DNA from: Selaginella tamariscina
Lineage: Eukaryota; Streptophyta; Lycopodiopsida; Selaginellales; Selaginellaceae
Assembly: GCA_003024785.1 (NCBI GenBank)
Contig: PUQB01000035.1
Location: 558,001-622,000 of the forward strand
DNA length: 64,000 nucleotides
Reading direction: 5' to 3'
A program made the translations under genes and the position numbers. Below, piece after piece: positions 23,400 through 35,426 of the stretch; the first letter of the stretch is position 1; every line of letters begins with the position of its first letter. Under the pieces are notes generated by a model, which saw nothing but the letters and a program-made list of their open reading frames with translations, was not told the DNA's origin and did not search any database.

Positions 23400-23639
23400 T
23401 CAGCAACTTGTGGCATTAAGAAGAAAGTGGTCAATAGAAGAAACAATCACATGAACAAGAGCACCAACTTCCACCCAATAAGTCAGATAGTTAAAAATAA
23501 TAATAATGTACTCATTACCAACAATTGACTGTGGAAAAGGCCCCATCAAATCAAATGTCACTAACTCAAATGGATGAGAAACCGCAATTAATTCCAACTG
23601 TCCTTCCGAAGTACAAGGGGAGTACAAGCTTGACACCAT
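23400..23639 (-). pseudogene. Ty3/gypsy integrase core relic
   Basis: Reads PFELVTFDLMGPFPQS followed by GNEYIIIIFNYLTYWVE. The first catalytic aspartate (FDLMGP) is present. The second, usually in a D-x-F/L-T/S-K-W context, is replaced by asparagine (FNYLTYW). No full DDE set can be assembled. Confidence 0.75.
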
Positions 23640-24089
23640 ATATAACTACGCACATACCAGATTACATCTCTTTACAACTCTAGCCAATAGAAGATCTATG
23701 TAACTTCTCAATCACACAACAATGACCCATGTGCCCATGCCCATTAAGAACATGAGAGTCATTGTAAGCGTGGAGGAAGCATGGAACAAAGACCAAAGGC
23801 ACCACCAACCGCAAATGATTATCCAAATCAATCTTCACAAAATAAAGAAGGTCGTCCTAAAGGTGGTATTGAGAATGTAAGTGCCTAAATGATAAATCAT
23901 CAGAAAGCGATTTAGGATTCTCAAACCTATCATAAAGCCGTTGGATCCACAGCTCAACCTTTTGAACTTCATGAACCTTATCCAAATAAGGCAAATCCAA
24001 CTCTACACCTTGCAAACACTAAATGTCAAGCACCACAACTATTGACGGCACTAAATCTTCATCTAGAAAAGTTATTGATGCTGAAACAA

Positions 24090-25085
24090 CTGACTCCTCG
24101 GGAGCAAAAGGTGGAAAAGAAGCTTAAGAAAGAGCGTCAGCATCATCCATAGAACTCCCTGGGCGATGAATAGATAGATTTGAAGCTTCAAGACCCACTG
24201 AGCAATATAGCTAACCGAGTTCTTCTGCTTCAACAATGAAGTGATCGTAACATGATCACCTTTCAATAGCGTCTGAGAACCATGCAAGTAGTCATGAAGC
24301 TTCTCAAAACCTCATACTGCTACTAGACACTCCTTTGTCGTGAAGTAGTTCACCTCCGGTGGTTGCAATTTACGGTTAATGTATGATGTTGGCTAGGCAC
24401 ACTCGTACTATCTTACATTAACACACCCTCGAGATTAATCTCTGAAGCATCCACATCAAGCTAAAGGGACAAGTGTAATCATGATACACCAAAACTGAAG
24501 GAGCCGTCAACAGTTCCTTCAAATCTGCAGACGCATGCTCGCAATTCTTACACTAGACAAAAGATGATGTTGATGACTTCAGCAATACCCACAATGGTAC
24601 AGTACAATTTGAAAGATGAACAATAAAAAGGCCAAGATATTGTACCTTGCCAAGAAAGCATTGCACATCATTCACACACTTTGGCATAGGGAACTTTAGA
24701 ATTGCGACAAGTTTATTAGGATCAACTTGTAAACCTTCTCAAAAATGCAATATCTAAGGTAAGTGGTGTCATTGGATCTAAATACACACTTAGACTACTT
24801 CAATTTCAAATCAACTTCCCATAACCGATCCAAAACTTTGTGTACATCACAAACATGCTCCTCCCATGTTCCTTCCGAATGAATAAAAACATTGTCGATG
24901 AAATCAGTAGTCATCTTTGGTATATCGTAAAGAACTTTGTCCATCATACACTAGAAAGTCGCTGAAGCATTGTTCAATCTGAAAGGCATCACTAAGAACT
25001 CATATAAGTAAAATGGTGTTCGAAAAACAATGTCCATGTTGGCCAATGGAACTTGCCAATATCTAGAAGTCAGATATATCCCTCT
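24090..25085 (-). pseudogene. Ty3/gypsy RT (3' part) and RNase H relic
   Basis: At 24,780-25,085 the minus strand reads MPFRLNNASATF and then DFIDNVFIHSEGTWEEHV, the region of the RT active site where YxDD is now FIDN. At 24,090-24,290 it reads DHVTITSLLKQKNSVSYIAQ and a frameshifted SSMDDADALS, the C-terminal RNase H part. Many stops lie between. Confidence 0.7.
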
Positions 25086-25095
25086 TCTTTTAAGC

Positions 25096-26330
25096 CAACA
25101 AGGCAAAGGGCCAATGGGTGTTTATAAGAGGGCCCCTTGGTCATGATGATCCAATTATGTTTGGTTCTTTCTCACATATCCCACAAGCTTTACCCATGTG
25201 GTCAACCTAGAGACGCTTGGTTGTACACATATCACATATCTTTACAACCATCCCACATATCCCACAATCTTTACCTAAGTGGTCAACCCACATAAGGTTG
25301 CTACTATGCCTTCCTCCAAGGGTCATACAACTATCCCACATACCTAGGTGGTCATCCCACATATCCACAATCTTACCCAAGTGGTCATCCCACATAGGGT
25401 GGCTATTATGCCTTCCTCCAAGGGTCATACAACCATCCCACATATCCCACAATCTTTACCTAGGTGGTCTGTACATAAGGGTTGTTACTATGCCTTCCTC
25501 CAAGGGTCACTTTGATAGGCTATACACAAGGTTTGCTACTACAAGGGTCACTCATGATAGGCTTTAGCGCTTCCTCCAAGGGTCATACAACCATCCCACA
25601 TATCCCACAATCTTTACCCAGGTGGTTAATCTAGAGATGCTTGGTTGTACACAAGGGTTGCTACTATGCCTTTCTCCAAGGGTCATATAGCCATCCCACA
25701 TATCCCACAATCTTTACCCAAATGGTCAACCCAGAGACATTGGTTGTACACAAGGGTTGCTACTATGCCTTCCTGGCTGTACACAAGGGTTGCTACTATG
25801 CCTTCATGGCTATACACAAGGGTTGCTACTATGCCTTCCTCCAAGGGTCACTCATGATAGGCTTCAACGCTTCCTCCAAGGGTCATACAACCATCCCATA
25901 TATCCCACAATCTTTACCCATGTGGTCAACCTAGAGATACATGATAGGCTTCAGCGCTTCCTCCAAGGGTCATACAACCATTCCACATATCCCACAATTT
26001 ATCTCATGATAGGCTTTAGCGTAGGATCTAGTTAGGTAAGGACACTCATGATAGGCTTTAGCGTAGGATCTAGTTAGGTGAGTGTCCGAGATACATGATA
26101 GGCTTTAGCACAGGATCTAGTTAGGTAAGGACACTCATGAGGATAAGTGCGCTAACCTTAGTGGCCTGAGCTGGCCTGAATGGAAATCGAACTCAAGACC
26201 ACTCTAATACCAAATGTTAAAACCTTTTCTTATCCCCTTAAGCCAACATGGTAAAAACCAATTGTGTTTATAAGAAGGCCCGTGGTCATGATGGCCTAGT
26301 TATGCTTGGGTCTTTCCCACATATCCCACA
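25096..26330 (-). mobile_element. TRIM-like element with internal tandem array
   Basis: Two direct repeats of about 100-116 bp, starting TGTGGGATATGTG on the minus strand, lie at 26,215-26,330 and about 25,096-25,185. The upper one ends TTTTAACA and is followed after two bases by a primer-binding-site-like TGGTATTAGAGTGG. The roughly 1-kb interior is non-coding. It consists of tandem 40-100 bp units with CCCACAATCTTTACCCAGGT, CTTCCTCCAAGGGTCAT and GATAGGCTTTAGCG. Very short LTRs with no coding interior fit terminal-repeat retrotransposons in miniature. It sits inside the gypsy RT. Confidence 0.6.
26199..26212 (-). other. Primer binding site, initiator tRNA-Met type
   Basis: TGGTATTAGAGTGG on the minus strand differs in few positions from the common plant PBS beginning TGGTATCAGAGC. 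It lies two bases from the LTR end ACA. The same arrangement occurs at 58,702-58,715. Confidence 0.55.
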
Positions 26331-26344
26331 ATCTTTACCTCTGG

Positions 26345-26580
26345 AATAGTCACAACATTCAATGAGCAATAGTCTGAATGCTCCCATTTGACTTCGTCAC
26401 AAGATGAGGTTTGCACACCCAAGAACTTCAAGACTTTTGAATAATACCCTTCTCGAACATCTCTTTAACATTTGTCCGCAAGATCTAAGCTTCTTCAGTG
26501 ATCGACGCTGAACATGTACTTTAACTAGCCTAGCATCCCTAATTGGAATAGGGTGATGTGTTGAAATCTTGGCCCTAAAT
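26345..26580 (-). pseudogene. Ty3/gypsy RT, first part
   Basis: Reads MFEKGIIQKS, stop, SSWVCKPHLVTKSNGS, which corresponds to the conserved opening of gypsy RT (EKG-I-x-S-SPW ... V-K-K-DGS). It continues to NVVTIP and then meets the TRIM-like LTR. The next RT segment (WQVPLANMD) resumes at about 25,085, about 25 residues later in the family. Confidence 0.65.
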
Positions 26581-26879
26581 GACAAGTTGAAGTCAAAAAG
26601 ATCAGCATACTCCTTAAGCTAATTAACGGTTGCATCACGACAATAATCTAAAGGATCCAAAGAAGGAATTGAAGAGCATGAAGAAAAGACAGCATGAAGT
26701 AAGGGTGAGACAAAAATGATGAAAGCAGAGGTAGAAGCAGATGGATGAAGTGAAATAAAGAAGAGGAATGAAACAAAGATGAGGAGAGTTAAATAAGGGG
26801 AGACTTGTTAAAGTCACAATTTGCATGATTGTGAGTCAACCAATTCATACAAAAAATAAGGTCAAAAGCTTCCTTAGCA

Positions 26880-27197
26880 TCACCCACAAAAATTAATGTT
26901 CAAGCTCACGACTATCCAACGAATGATTATATCAGTCTCATCCCATGAACAAGCATGAGTGTGTCCATTGCCATAAAGAATGAATATTGACTCTACCGCA
27001 CGGCGCAAATGAAGACGGCAACATATAGTAATAATCTGAGGAATATTAGACAAACTCGAGCCTATATCAACTAACACTGAAAGAAAAACATAATGTGTTG
27101 TATTACCAAATTGAGCTTGAAAAGTAAAGACATGATGAATTGGTGCCAAGTGAACCCCTTGATGATACTCCCGAAAAAAAGATGGAGGGATCACCAA
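26880..27197 (-). pseudogene. Ty3/gypsy aspartic protease relic
   Basis: The motif VLVDIGSSLSNI matches retropepsin DTGSSHNFI with T changed to I. The downstream IVVSLNINFCG fits the second strand of the fold. This frame is open for 105 codons, but the neighbouring frames needed for gag and RT are not. Confidence 0.65.
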
Positions 27198-27344
27198 CTT
27201 ATTCAGACGAGGACCCTCCTTTACTCGTGTGATTTCTCATTTTTCAAAAGATCCGCCGCATCAAGATTTTCCATTATAGCAGCACCAACTGGACGTTGTT
27301 GACACCAAGGCCTCCCTGGAAATGAAGGATGCCAATCGGGAAAA

Positions 27345-27990
27345 CGTCAACAGCATCGATATGTATGGCCAACCTCATCACACACCCAACAATGGACTGG
27401 ACTGCCACGTCCACATCCACGTCCTTGGTTAGGAGGGGGGCTACCTTCCGCCTGTTCCTCTATTGACTCCGGGGGTCATGGCTGCTCCTTACGGTTGGTA
27501 CATGGGTAGCAATAGCATCAACCTCCATCAAAGTAGAACCATCCCCAACATGAAGTGAACCTAAAGCACACGAAGTTGCAAGTGGGAGAGTCAATGTTTC
27601 ATATTGTTGTGCCAGCCACATAGCATCATCAAGGGTCATTAGAGCCAGTGCATGCACAAGCCCCACAAGGTCTTAACAAAGTGTTGGGCACAACATAGTA
27701 CCTAATTTAATATGTTCCGACATGTTAAGTTCTACATAAAGCAAAAGGTTCTAAAAGTAAACACCAAACTACATCACTGACTCAGATGGCTCCTAACAAA
27801 TACAATGCAATGGCTAGAAAGCATCATCACAATCGCCCAAATGCGCGTTTGAAGACCGTTGGAAGAGTATTCTAATCCCTACGAGTTGCTGTGTCCAAAC
27901 CATTGTACCACTACAACACCATCCCTTGACACAAACCATATGTTCCATTTTTAACTTCATTTTCCTTGACCAGTTATTTCATTGTTACAA
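27345..27990 (-). pseudogene. Gag with CCHC zinc knuckle, relic
   Basis: The knuckle CWVCDEVGHTYRC (C-x2-C-x4-H-x4-C) lies at about 27,360-27,400. Upstream, 27,460-27,666 reads LALMTLDDAMWLAQQYE, the typical end of the gypsy gag domain before a linker. Frameshifts separate the pieces. In copy 2 (59,861-59,900) a two-base deletion destroys the knuckle. Confidence 0.65.
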
Positions 27991-29152
27991 GTATAAATTA
28001 ATACACATGAGGCATTGCAAACATAAACATTAACAATGAAGAAACACCATATTTTAGGAAAAAAAAACATTAATAACATATAATGAAGAGGCATACAACA
28101 CATAAAGGCAATCAAAGAAAACATATATACAACTAAAAGTAAAAAGCATCCTTTATAAGCTGTGACATAGGGACATGGGTATGAAACATCACAATACAGT
28201 AGAACATGTATAAATTAAACATGTTAGGACTGGGGAAAATATTTAATTTAGAGAGGGTTTTAAATAAGGGAGGGCAGAACACAATAGCGTACAATAATAA
28301 TATATACAGTGGGGATCATGATTTTTATTTAATTTAAAGAGGGTTTTAATTTATACAAGTTTAATTTATACAGGTTTTACTGTAAAGCAGTCCAAAATAA
28401 ACATAAAACCAAGAAAAAGTATGTTTACATACTCAAGATACATAAAATCCTTAATCTTAATACTTAACTATAAATTAAAGAATGGCTACATAAAAGAAAA
28501 TATGTTTTCATATAAGAGAAACAAATGTTATATATTGAGAGTGAAACTAGAGGCAATGCAATATGTAGTAACATCCACAAGTAAGGAGCTACATTTATTA
28601 AATTCTATATGAACATAAAAAAAATGAAGAGAAAATTCAATTCTTATAATTTTAAGAAAATAAATTGAGTATCTACAATTTAAGATTTAATAATTTTATA
28701 CTGATATGTGAGTATGTCTCATTATTTCTATCTTTACCAGAATTTTCTGCATTTTTGTGTGTGCATGATTTTTTTAAAAACTAATTATGTTCTTCCTTAT
28801 TTATAATTATTTTAAGTTTATTTCTTTAAATGTTCCCTTATATGTAAATTCCCCATAAATTAACTATAATTTTTACATACTTAATTTAATTAAATTTTAG
28901 TTTAATTAAAATAAATATATTTACTATTTCTATTTACTATTTAGTTTAATATATATTATTTGTACATTTATTCACTATATTTTGAATAGTTTGATTTAGT
29001 TTATTTTTAGTTTTAATAATAAATATATATAAACCAATTTAACCACACTTGTTAATTAATATAGATGTTTGCTAGAATTCACACTATGTCACACTAATAT
29101 ATTATCATATGTATAAACCTATAATAAATAATGGTTAACATACATATATGCA
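27990..29152. other. Non-coding flank shared with 60.4-61.45 kb
   Basis: AT-rich sequence, no gene seen. It aligns along its length with 60,400-61,450, apart from about 80 extra bases near 28,205-28,380 here and about 110 extra near 61,255-61,360 there. It may contain the gypsy 5' LTR. The last shared motif, ATGGTTAACAT, directly precedes the 14.5-kb insertion. Confidence 0.7.
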
Positions 29153-29173
29153 GTTGTAACTAAAATGGGCATG
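29153..29173 (+). repeat. Left terminal inverted repeat
   Basis: The 21 bases match the reverse complement of 43,670-43,690 with a single A/G difference. Beyond it the two ends diverge, apart from a TCCCATT/AATGGGA-type motif about 15-20 bases further in. Confidence 0.85.
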
Positions 29174-29943
29174 GCTATAGTCCCATTTCCTAATAATTAG
29201 CAATTTTAGCTATTTAATTAGCATTTTCTAATATTAAAGGAATATTCTTTAGAATATATGTTTGAAAAGAGAATATTCTTTAGAATATTCTATTTTGTAT
29301 TCTACCTTTAATAAATTATAGCATTCATTGAACAAAAATTAATAACATTATAAAAGTAGAAGTATTAAATTATATAATATATTGCCTAATATAACAATTA
29401 AGGAAGTAAGAGGTACATTATATAAATATTGATGTTGTTATTAAAATATTAATATTTAAATATAACATTATTAATTAAAAATTTGTAGTAGTAATAATAT
29501 ATATAAAATCCTATAATAATATAGTCAATCTTCCATATCATTTTTTAAATTTATATAGTTAAGTATACAATTTGGTACTATTATTAAAGAGTTTATAATA
29601 ATTATGAATATTAAATATATGATATTTTATAATTTTGTAATTGCTTTAAGCTTCAGAAAACATACATTCCTTGCAGTTTTGTTAATCGTGACTTTATCAA
29701 CGCTTCTTGACATCCACCTATCGAATGGATTTAACATTTATAAAATGCTGGGTCTTTTTGATTGGGAGACCATGTTTTTCTAGGCATCCATTATATCTTT
29801 CGCTCTCCTTCTCGTGTCGCCTTTTTTGTGGTTTGAACATGCAACCTTAACAATATTTTTTGTGATTACTTCAGGTGTGTCGATAATTTGACCCATCCAA
29901 ATAGGCTGATTATATGACGCATCTGGAGTAATGAGAACCATCA

Positions 29944-32733
29944 TTAGTTTTTGAAGATCCTTGCAGCAATCAAAGTATGCTTTAGGTTTTTGGTTCCTTT
30001 GTCAACAAAGTGTGGGGTTTGCACTTCCACATCACTACTGGCTTCTATGTCGTCTGTGCTCAGTGATGTCATTTCAATCTCCTCTCGCCACCTTGTTTTA
30101 GGCCAGAAAGGGTGTTGCAATTCTGTACTTGTGACAGTAGGCCCTTCCAACTCTCGAACAACAGTCTCCCAATAGTCGACCATGCTTATATAGTTCTGAG
30201 TAACCAGTTGCCTTATCAGAATTCTTTGGCATCGATTTTTGAACCATGCCACATATTTTTTGATGCCATCAATAATAACCTCTTGTTCCTTGAGCTGGGC
30301 ACTCAATGGAATAGGGTCTGGTTGTCCTTCTGGGAGAAGTGGCTTTCCATCCTCCACTTTTGAAGAGCATTAACCCTCTTTCGGTAACCACTCCTGCTCT
30401 GATGGCCGTAACTTGTACTGCATAATAGGTATACCATCTCGTATGGAGAAAAAGAATTGTAGCGGCACAAGGTGACCAACTAAAGAATCACTCCCTTTTT
30501 ATATACTCCTTGAGAAATTTTTTGAAGTCTGGCACCTCAGTCACAAGCAAAGCACAACTTTTTTTGGAGATGCAATTTTCAAAAAGATTCATCATATGCG
30601 GTAAGGTAAGTGCACTTGTCCTTTTTGTAGAGTTGGAGACCTTGCTGAAGAACGCATCAATATCTTCATGAGTGTGACCAACCATAAGGAAACTGAGCGT
30701 GATTGTTTCAAACACACCTTTGGCAACAAGCATTGACAAGTATGCTAGCACATATCTAGAAAATAAAAGTAAGTATGAGCTTGAGAAACCTTAAGTAAAA
30801 TGATTTACCTATTTTTGTTCTCGCCTGCACAATTATCCATCTGTAAAAGCAAATGACGAGGAAGCTTATTTGATGTTGAGGACACATGTACACTATTTGA
30901 GCTAGATCCTCCACTGAACCTGAACTCTCAACAGGGCATCTGTTTTTGTGCAGGTTGCTGACAATGCCTCTCATATTCCCAAGTAGCCTCAAGTGCAGAC
31001 GTGTTCATGAGAGCATTATGTAAAGGTTGAAGGTGTTGTTTCTTCACTTTGAGATCACTGATAGGACTTGTCTGTGAGTGGGCTTCAAGGTTTCTGAAAC
31101 ACATGGCTAACGACCAATAGTGAAATTGGAGTCGCTAGACCAATGTGGAAGTGAAAAGTGTCCATATGATCACAACCGTGTCCATGTGTTAGCACTGTCA
31201 ATGAAATCGGAAGTTTCATGACATTTCCAAGGCACTTTGGTGTTGCAAAGAGCTTTGGAATGCTGGTCTTTGAATGATCCATCTTGTCATGGATCAAGCA
31301 CAGGTACTCTGATGGGTGACACAGAAAGCATGCGGTGTGCATAGTACTGAGACCGGCAAGTTTGTTGTGCAATCATGTGGGCCTCCATCTTCTTTGAATG
31401 GCAGTGTCTCCACCAAGGTTTTTGCACAAGCCTCTGCAGCCTTCAATGATGTACAAGTGTCACACTTGGAAAAGCTAGAGTGTTTTGCAATCTCCACATC
31501 CTTAAAATGAGTATTCATATGTTGTTGAAGGTACAGTGCAGATTGCTTGGAGCCCATCAAACTGAGGCACTTGTTCACATGTTCACACAGTTTCAATTGA
31601 GTGTAGATTGAAGGTAAAACCTTGAGATTTTCCCTGACCCCTGCATTTGTGGTTCGGCATTTGTGAGGCATCCTGTCTGCATTTGCTTCCACAAAAGCCT
31701 TGAGTATCTCTATGGCTGCCATGATGTGAGAGCGGGTTTTGACCAAGCGTGTTCCCATGAACTGAGGTTCGCGCTCCATCTAGCCACTCATCCCTCCGAC
31801 GGTAGAACGTGGTCTTTGGGATCCCGTATATACTGTACCAAGCTTTGAAGCAGATGGCCACCTTATTAAATACCATGGATGTACTCTGATAACCTGTGTC
31901 CGAGGCCATTCCATCAATACACCCAGTTAGTGCAGCATATACAAACTCATGCCTTTGCTTTTGGGTGAGCATACGAAAGACATGTCTACATTGGGTAATT
32001 TCATTCCGGTCTGCCATCTGACAACACTTCTTCTTGCAACAGTCAATCGTGGAAATGCTCGTAACACTTTCGGAAGATGTAGGATCCATCTTTACCCTCT
32101 TGCTGAAACTTGCAGGGGAAGATCTACAACCCATGAATCGCCTTTTTCTTACAATAGGACCAATGCAAGGAACCTCTTCAAATATGAGTTGTTCTTCCGG
32201 GTTGTTATTATTGAAATCCAACCCAGAATATGTTGAACCATCTTGCCGTCTTAATTCAGATGTTCGCCACCTCACGAGGGATCCAGGATACAATGTGCCA
32301 TTAGGTGAAACCTCTGTCACAACTACACCCACGAAGTCGGACCCTAGTTTCTCTTCTGACACTGCTTCCATTGGATTTATAGCTGTGATGATGCCTCTTC
32401 CGACTTCAATCTCACGAAGAAAGAGAATCACCTCATCCATCACAGCAGGCAAGCCATCATCTGGTAAACTCGTGCTACTATTTGTTTGTGACTCTGCATA
32501 TTCTGTGTCAGCCTTGACTTCATCCAAATTCCACAATACAGGAGAACCCTCCTCAAATTCCATTCCCAGAACCTCAACATGCTTGTAAATGGTGTTCACC
32601 CATACGTACACACAAGATCCTTGGGAATATTGTGACATGATGCATTATTATCTCGAACTTCCACAGTTCCAGTGCCAACTATCTCGTTGTTCCGAAGAAG
32701 ACATACTTTATCTCCAGTATTAAACATATTGTC
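29944..32733 (-). pseudogene. Transposase-like gene with GHTHEDID motif (DUF7869-like)
   Basis: Minus-strand segments in several frames join into one protein. It starts with an upstream exon ending at AG, 32,733 (FNTGDKVCLLRNNEIVG). Next is a long part to about 31,600 with a CCKKKCC cysteine patch and YGIPKTTFYRRR, probably helix-turn-helix. A helical part with CDTC follows, then DKMDHSKTSIPKL, QMDNCAGENKN and FLMVGHTHEDIDAFFSKVS, and a tail with MQYKLRPSEQEWLPKEG. The 53-bp intron at 30,756-30,808 has GT and AG ends and restores the frame. The spaced D, DN and H-x-ED residues suggest an RNase H-type catalytic core. At least four frameshifts (near 32,625, 31,780, 31,370, 30,490) break this copy. 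The DUF7869 name is from memory. Confidence 0.75.
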
Positions 32734-32880
32734 CTGCACATAAATAATTGTATTATTTATGATATCTGTTTATGCAATATTTTAAGAAATCTGAATTACG
32801 GTTACTTAATAATATGCATATGCAATAATACATAATTATGTTTAGAGATAATATCTCATGTTTGATTAATACAACTGATG

Positions 32881-33790
32881 GGCGGGATTAATCCCGCCCA
32901 CGAATCCCTCCGACGAGGAACGGTCGGCGGGATTAATCCCGCCGCCGACTCAACCCCTTCGGAGAGAGTCGGCGGGATTAATCCCGCCTTGGACTCCCTC
33001 CGACAAGGAAGAGCCGGCGGGATTAATCCCGCCGCCTCTTCCTCCTCGGGGGGAGTCCGGCGGGATTAATCCCGCCGACTCTCTCCGACGAGGAAGGGAG
33101 TCCGGCGGGATTAATCCCGCCGCCGACTCAACCCCTTCGGAGAGAGTCGGCGGGATTAATCCCGCCTTGGACTCCCTCCGACAAGGAAGAGCCGGCGGGA
33201 TTAATCCCGCCGCCTCTTCCTCCTCGGGGGGAGTCCGGCGGGATTAATCCCGCCGACTCTCTCCGACGAGGAAGGGAGTCCGGCGGGATTAATCCCGCCG
33301 ACTCATCCTCGCCGGAGAGAGTCGGCGGGATTAATCCCGCCGGACTCCCCGAGGAGGAAGAGGCGGCGGGATTAATCCCGCCGGCTCTTCCTTGTCGGAG
33401 GGAGTCCAAGGCGGGATTAATCCCGCCCACAATTCTTACGACGGGGAATGGGTGGCGGGATTAAACCCGCACATAACTCTCTCCAAAACTATGATTTCAA
33501 AGAGATCTCGGGATAAATCCTGTCCCCAAATCTTTAAAACAGGGAAGTGGTGGCGAGATTAATCCCGCCACCCCTTCCCTGCCTCCTAAAATGGTTGGCG
33601 GGATTAATCCCGCCGACAACTCTTTCTAATAAATTCTGGTAACTCTTCATCAGTTGAGAAGGTTATCGACGGGATTAATCCCGCCACTCTTTTTCAGTGG
33701 CGGAGAAGCATTGCCCGGAGATGGTGGCGGGATTAATCCCGCCACTCTTCAAGAGGCGAAAAAGAAATGGCCGGATTAATCCCGCCGCCC
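32881..33790. repeat. Palindrome array 1 (about 19 copies)
   Basis: The perfect 18-bp palindrome GGCGGGATTAATCCCGCC, or a 1-3 base variant, occurs about 19 times at roughly 30-50 bp spacing. Spacers are GC-rich (for example CTCTCTCCGACGAGG). A section of about 130 bp is tandemly duplicated (from about 32,928 and 33,105), and 33,150-33,290 is inverted at 33,300-33,430. The array starts about 150 bp upstream of the transposase-like gene, so it probably lies in its promoter. Open frames over it read GGINPA on both strands because of the palindrome and are not genes. Confidence 0.95.
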
Positions 33791-33799
33791 CGTTAACCT

Positions 33800-35200
33800 A
33801 GAATATTAAGTTAAAAGGATATTTAAACGGATAAATCCCTAACGGAATATATTATAATCCTAATGCATTTCTAAACCCCTAAATTGTAATTTTAAGAGAG
33901 AATGTAAGAGAGTGAATCTTATAAGTATTTTTAAATTTGTTTATAATACTTACTTGTAAACAGCACTGAAGGCGCCGTGCTTTCCTATAAAGAATAGCAC
34001 CCAATTTAATCTCGCTCCTGAGATGATCACTATGAAGAAAAAAGAAGATCTAAAGAGTGAAAAATACAGAAATGAAGAAACCCTTGCCGGAGAAAGAACC
34101 AGATCTGAATTTGAGTGGGAAATTAAATGCATTTTCAAATTTACATGTCAGACCGACAATACATATGTCAGAAATTCAAATTTTTTAAAAAGAACAGAAA
34201 ATAAAATTTAAGATGAGTTGACACAAATATCCGACACTCTGACATATATACTCTCCAGTTCCAATGAGTATTTTAAAATTGCATTTAATGTTATTCAAGT
34301 GATTCAAGCTGTTTAATATTACGAAATTTTAGACTATATTCTACATTCTTAGTATTCAAGTATATTTATATTATATATATATATATATATACTTATACAA
34401 TAAATAAATTGATATATTATTATGTATCATTTAAAATATATTCATAGTCTGTTTATTATTATTATTTTCTTAATTACTCGAGTATTTAGTTTTCATTTCC
34501 TAGTATCAATGGGATATTCTTTAATATTTTATTAATATTTGAAGAATATTCTAATATTAAACCTGATTATCATAATTAAATTAGTCTTGTTCTTAATTAT
34601 TGCAGTAATTATTCTACATTTGTATATATTAATGGGATTTTCTCAATTAATTTGTTATTATTTCAAGAATATTCATGTGTTAAACCTTATTATCAATATT
34701 AAATTAATACACACTATGAACATATTTTAAATTATACATAATAATACATCATTTTATCTAATATATAGTCATATATAGTTTTAATAATATATATATTAAT
34801 ATCATTTCCTTAATTACTTGAGTAATTAATCTTCTTTATATTAATGGGATATTCTTTATTATTTTCTTAATTATTCCAAGAATATTCCAATATTAAACAT
34901 GATTATGATAATTAATTTAGTTAATTATTTGAGTACTTAATTTACATTTGTATATATTAATGGGATTTTCTCAATTAATTTCTTATTATTTCAAGAATAT
35001 TTCAATGTTAAACCTTTTTATCAATATTAAATTATATATATTATTAAAACTATATATGGCTATATATTAGATAAAATCATATATTATTATGTATAATTTA
35101 AAATATGTTCCTAGTGTGTTTATTAATATTATTTTCTTAATTATTCGATGTTTGTTTTGCACACATATATAAACACAATCATAAATTTACACACGCATTA
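33800..35200. other. AT-rich core with about 150-bp repeats
   Basis: No gene is seen. The motifs AATGGGATATTCTTTA, CAAGAATATTC and TATTAAACCTGATTATCA recur three to four times (from about 34,505, 34,630, 34,845 and 34,960). They resemble the GAATATTC-rich ends of the element. A short reading frame at 34,023-34,211 is Lys/Glu-rich and not supported. Confidence 0.6.
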
Positions 35201-35426
35201 CAAGAACTTACAAAAACACATATGCACACACATGCACAACCCTAAACCAAACTGAAGAAATATGTTGCTTCTTTATTGAAAACATCATGTTCAACGCATG
35301 TATGATATATGTACTCAATCTGTGTGTATGTCATTGAATTTACATGTGTAATATTTATATTAAGCTTGTTGGGAGCAAACTAAATGTGTATACATGTGTG
35401 TAATATTTTTAACTCTCTTTGGGAGC

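Larger units (their letters stand above)
22980..27990 (-). mobile_element. Decayed Ty3/gypsy retrotransposon, copy 1
   Basis: Reading the minus strand from 27,990 downwards, I see gag, a CCHC knuckle, protease, the start of reverse transcriptase, a nested TRIM-like element (25,096-26,330), the rest of RT, RNase H and integrase core, then about 400 bases of C-terminal relic (22,990-23,390). Stops and frame changes interrupt every domain. The domain order (integrase last) is that of Ty3/gypsy. The gag-to-RT part is repeated at 58,838-60,400. Confidence 0.8.

Noticed and set aside
25217-26035. Overlapping plus-strand frames in the TRIM array (also 56,369-58,349)
   Set aside because: They read repeated PHIPQSLP and WSTQRPTYPT from the tandem DNA unit. 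Sister arrays have different unit numbers and frames.
28421-28612. 63-codon frame in AT-rich sequence, and others like it at 34,539 and 44,889
   Set aside because: Low complexity, no motif, not preserved in the sister copy at 60.6 kb.
32878-33430. Open frames with repeated GGINPA on both strands (also 37,623-38,721)
   Set aside because: The palindrome GGCGGGATTAATCCCGCC reads GGINPA in the same frame on either strand. The frames are a by-product of the repeat and have no other conserved content.
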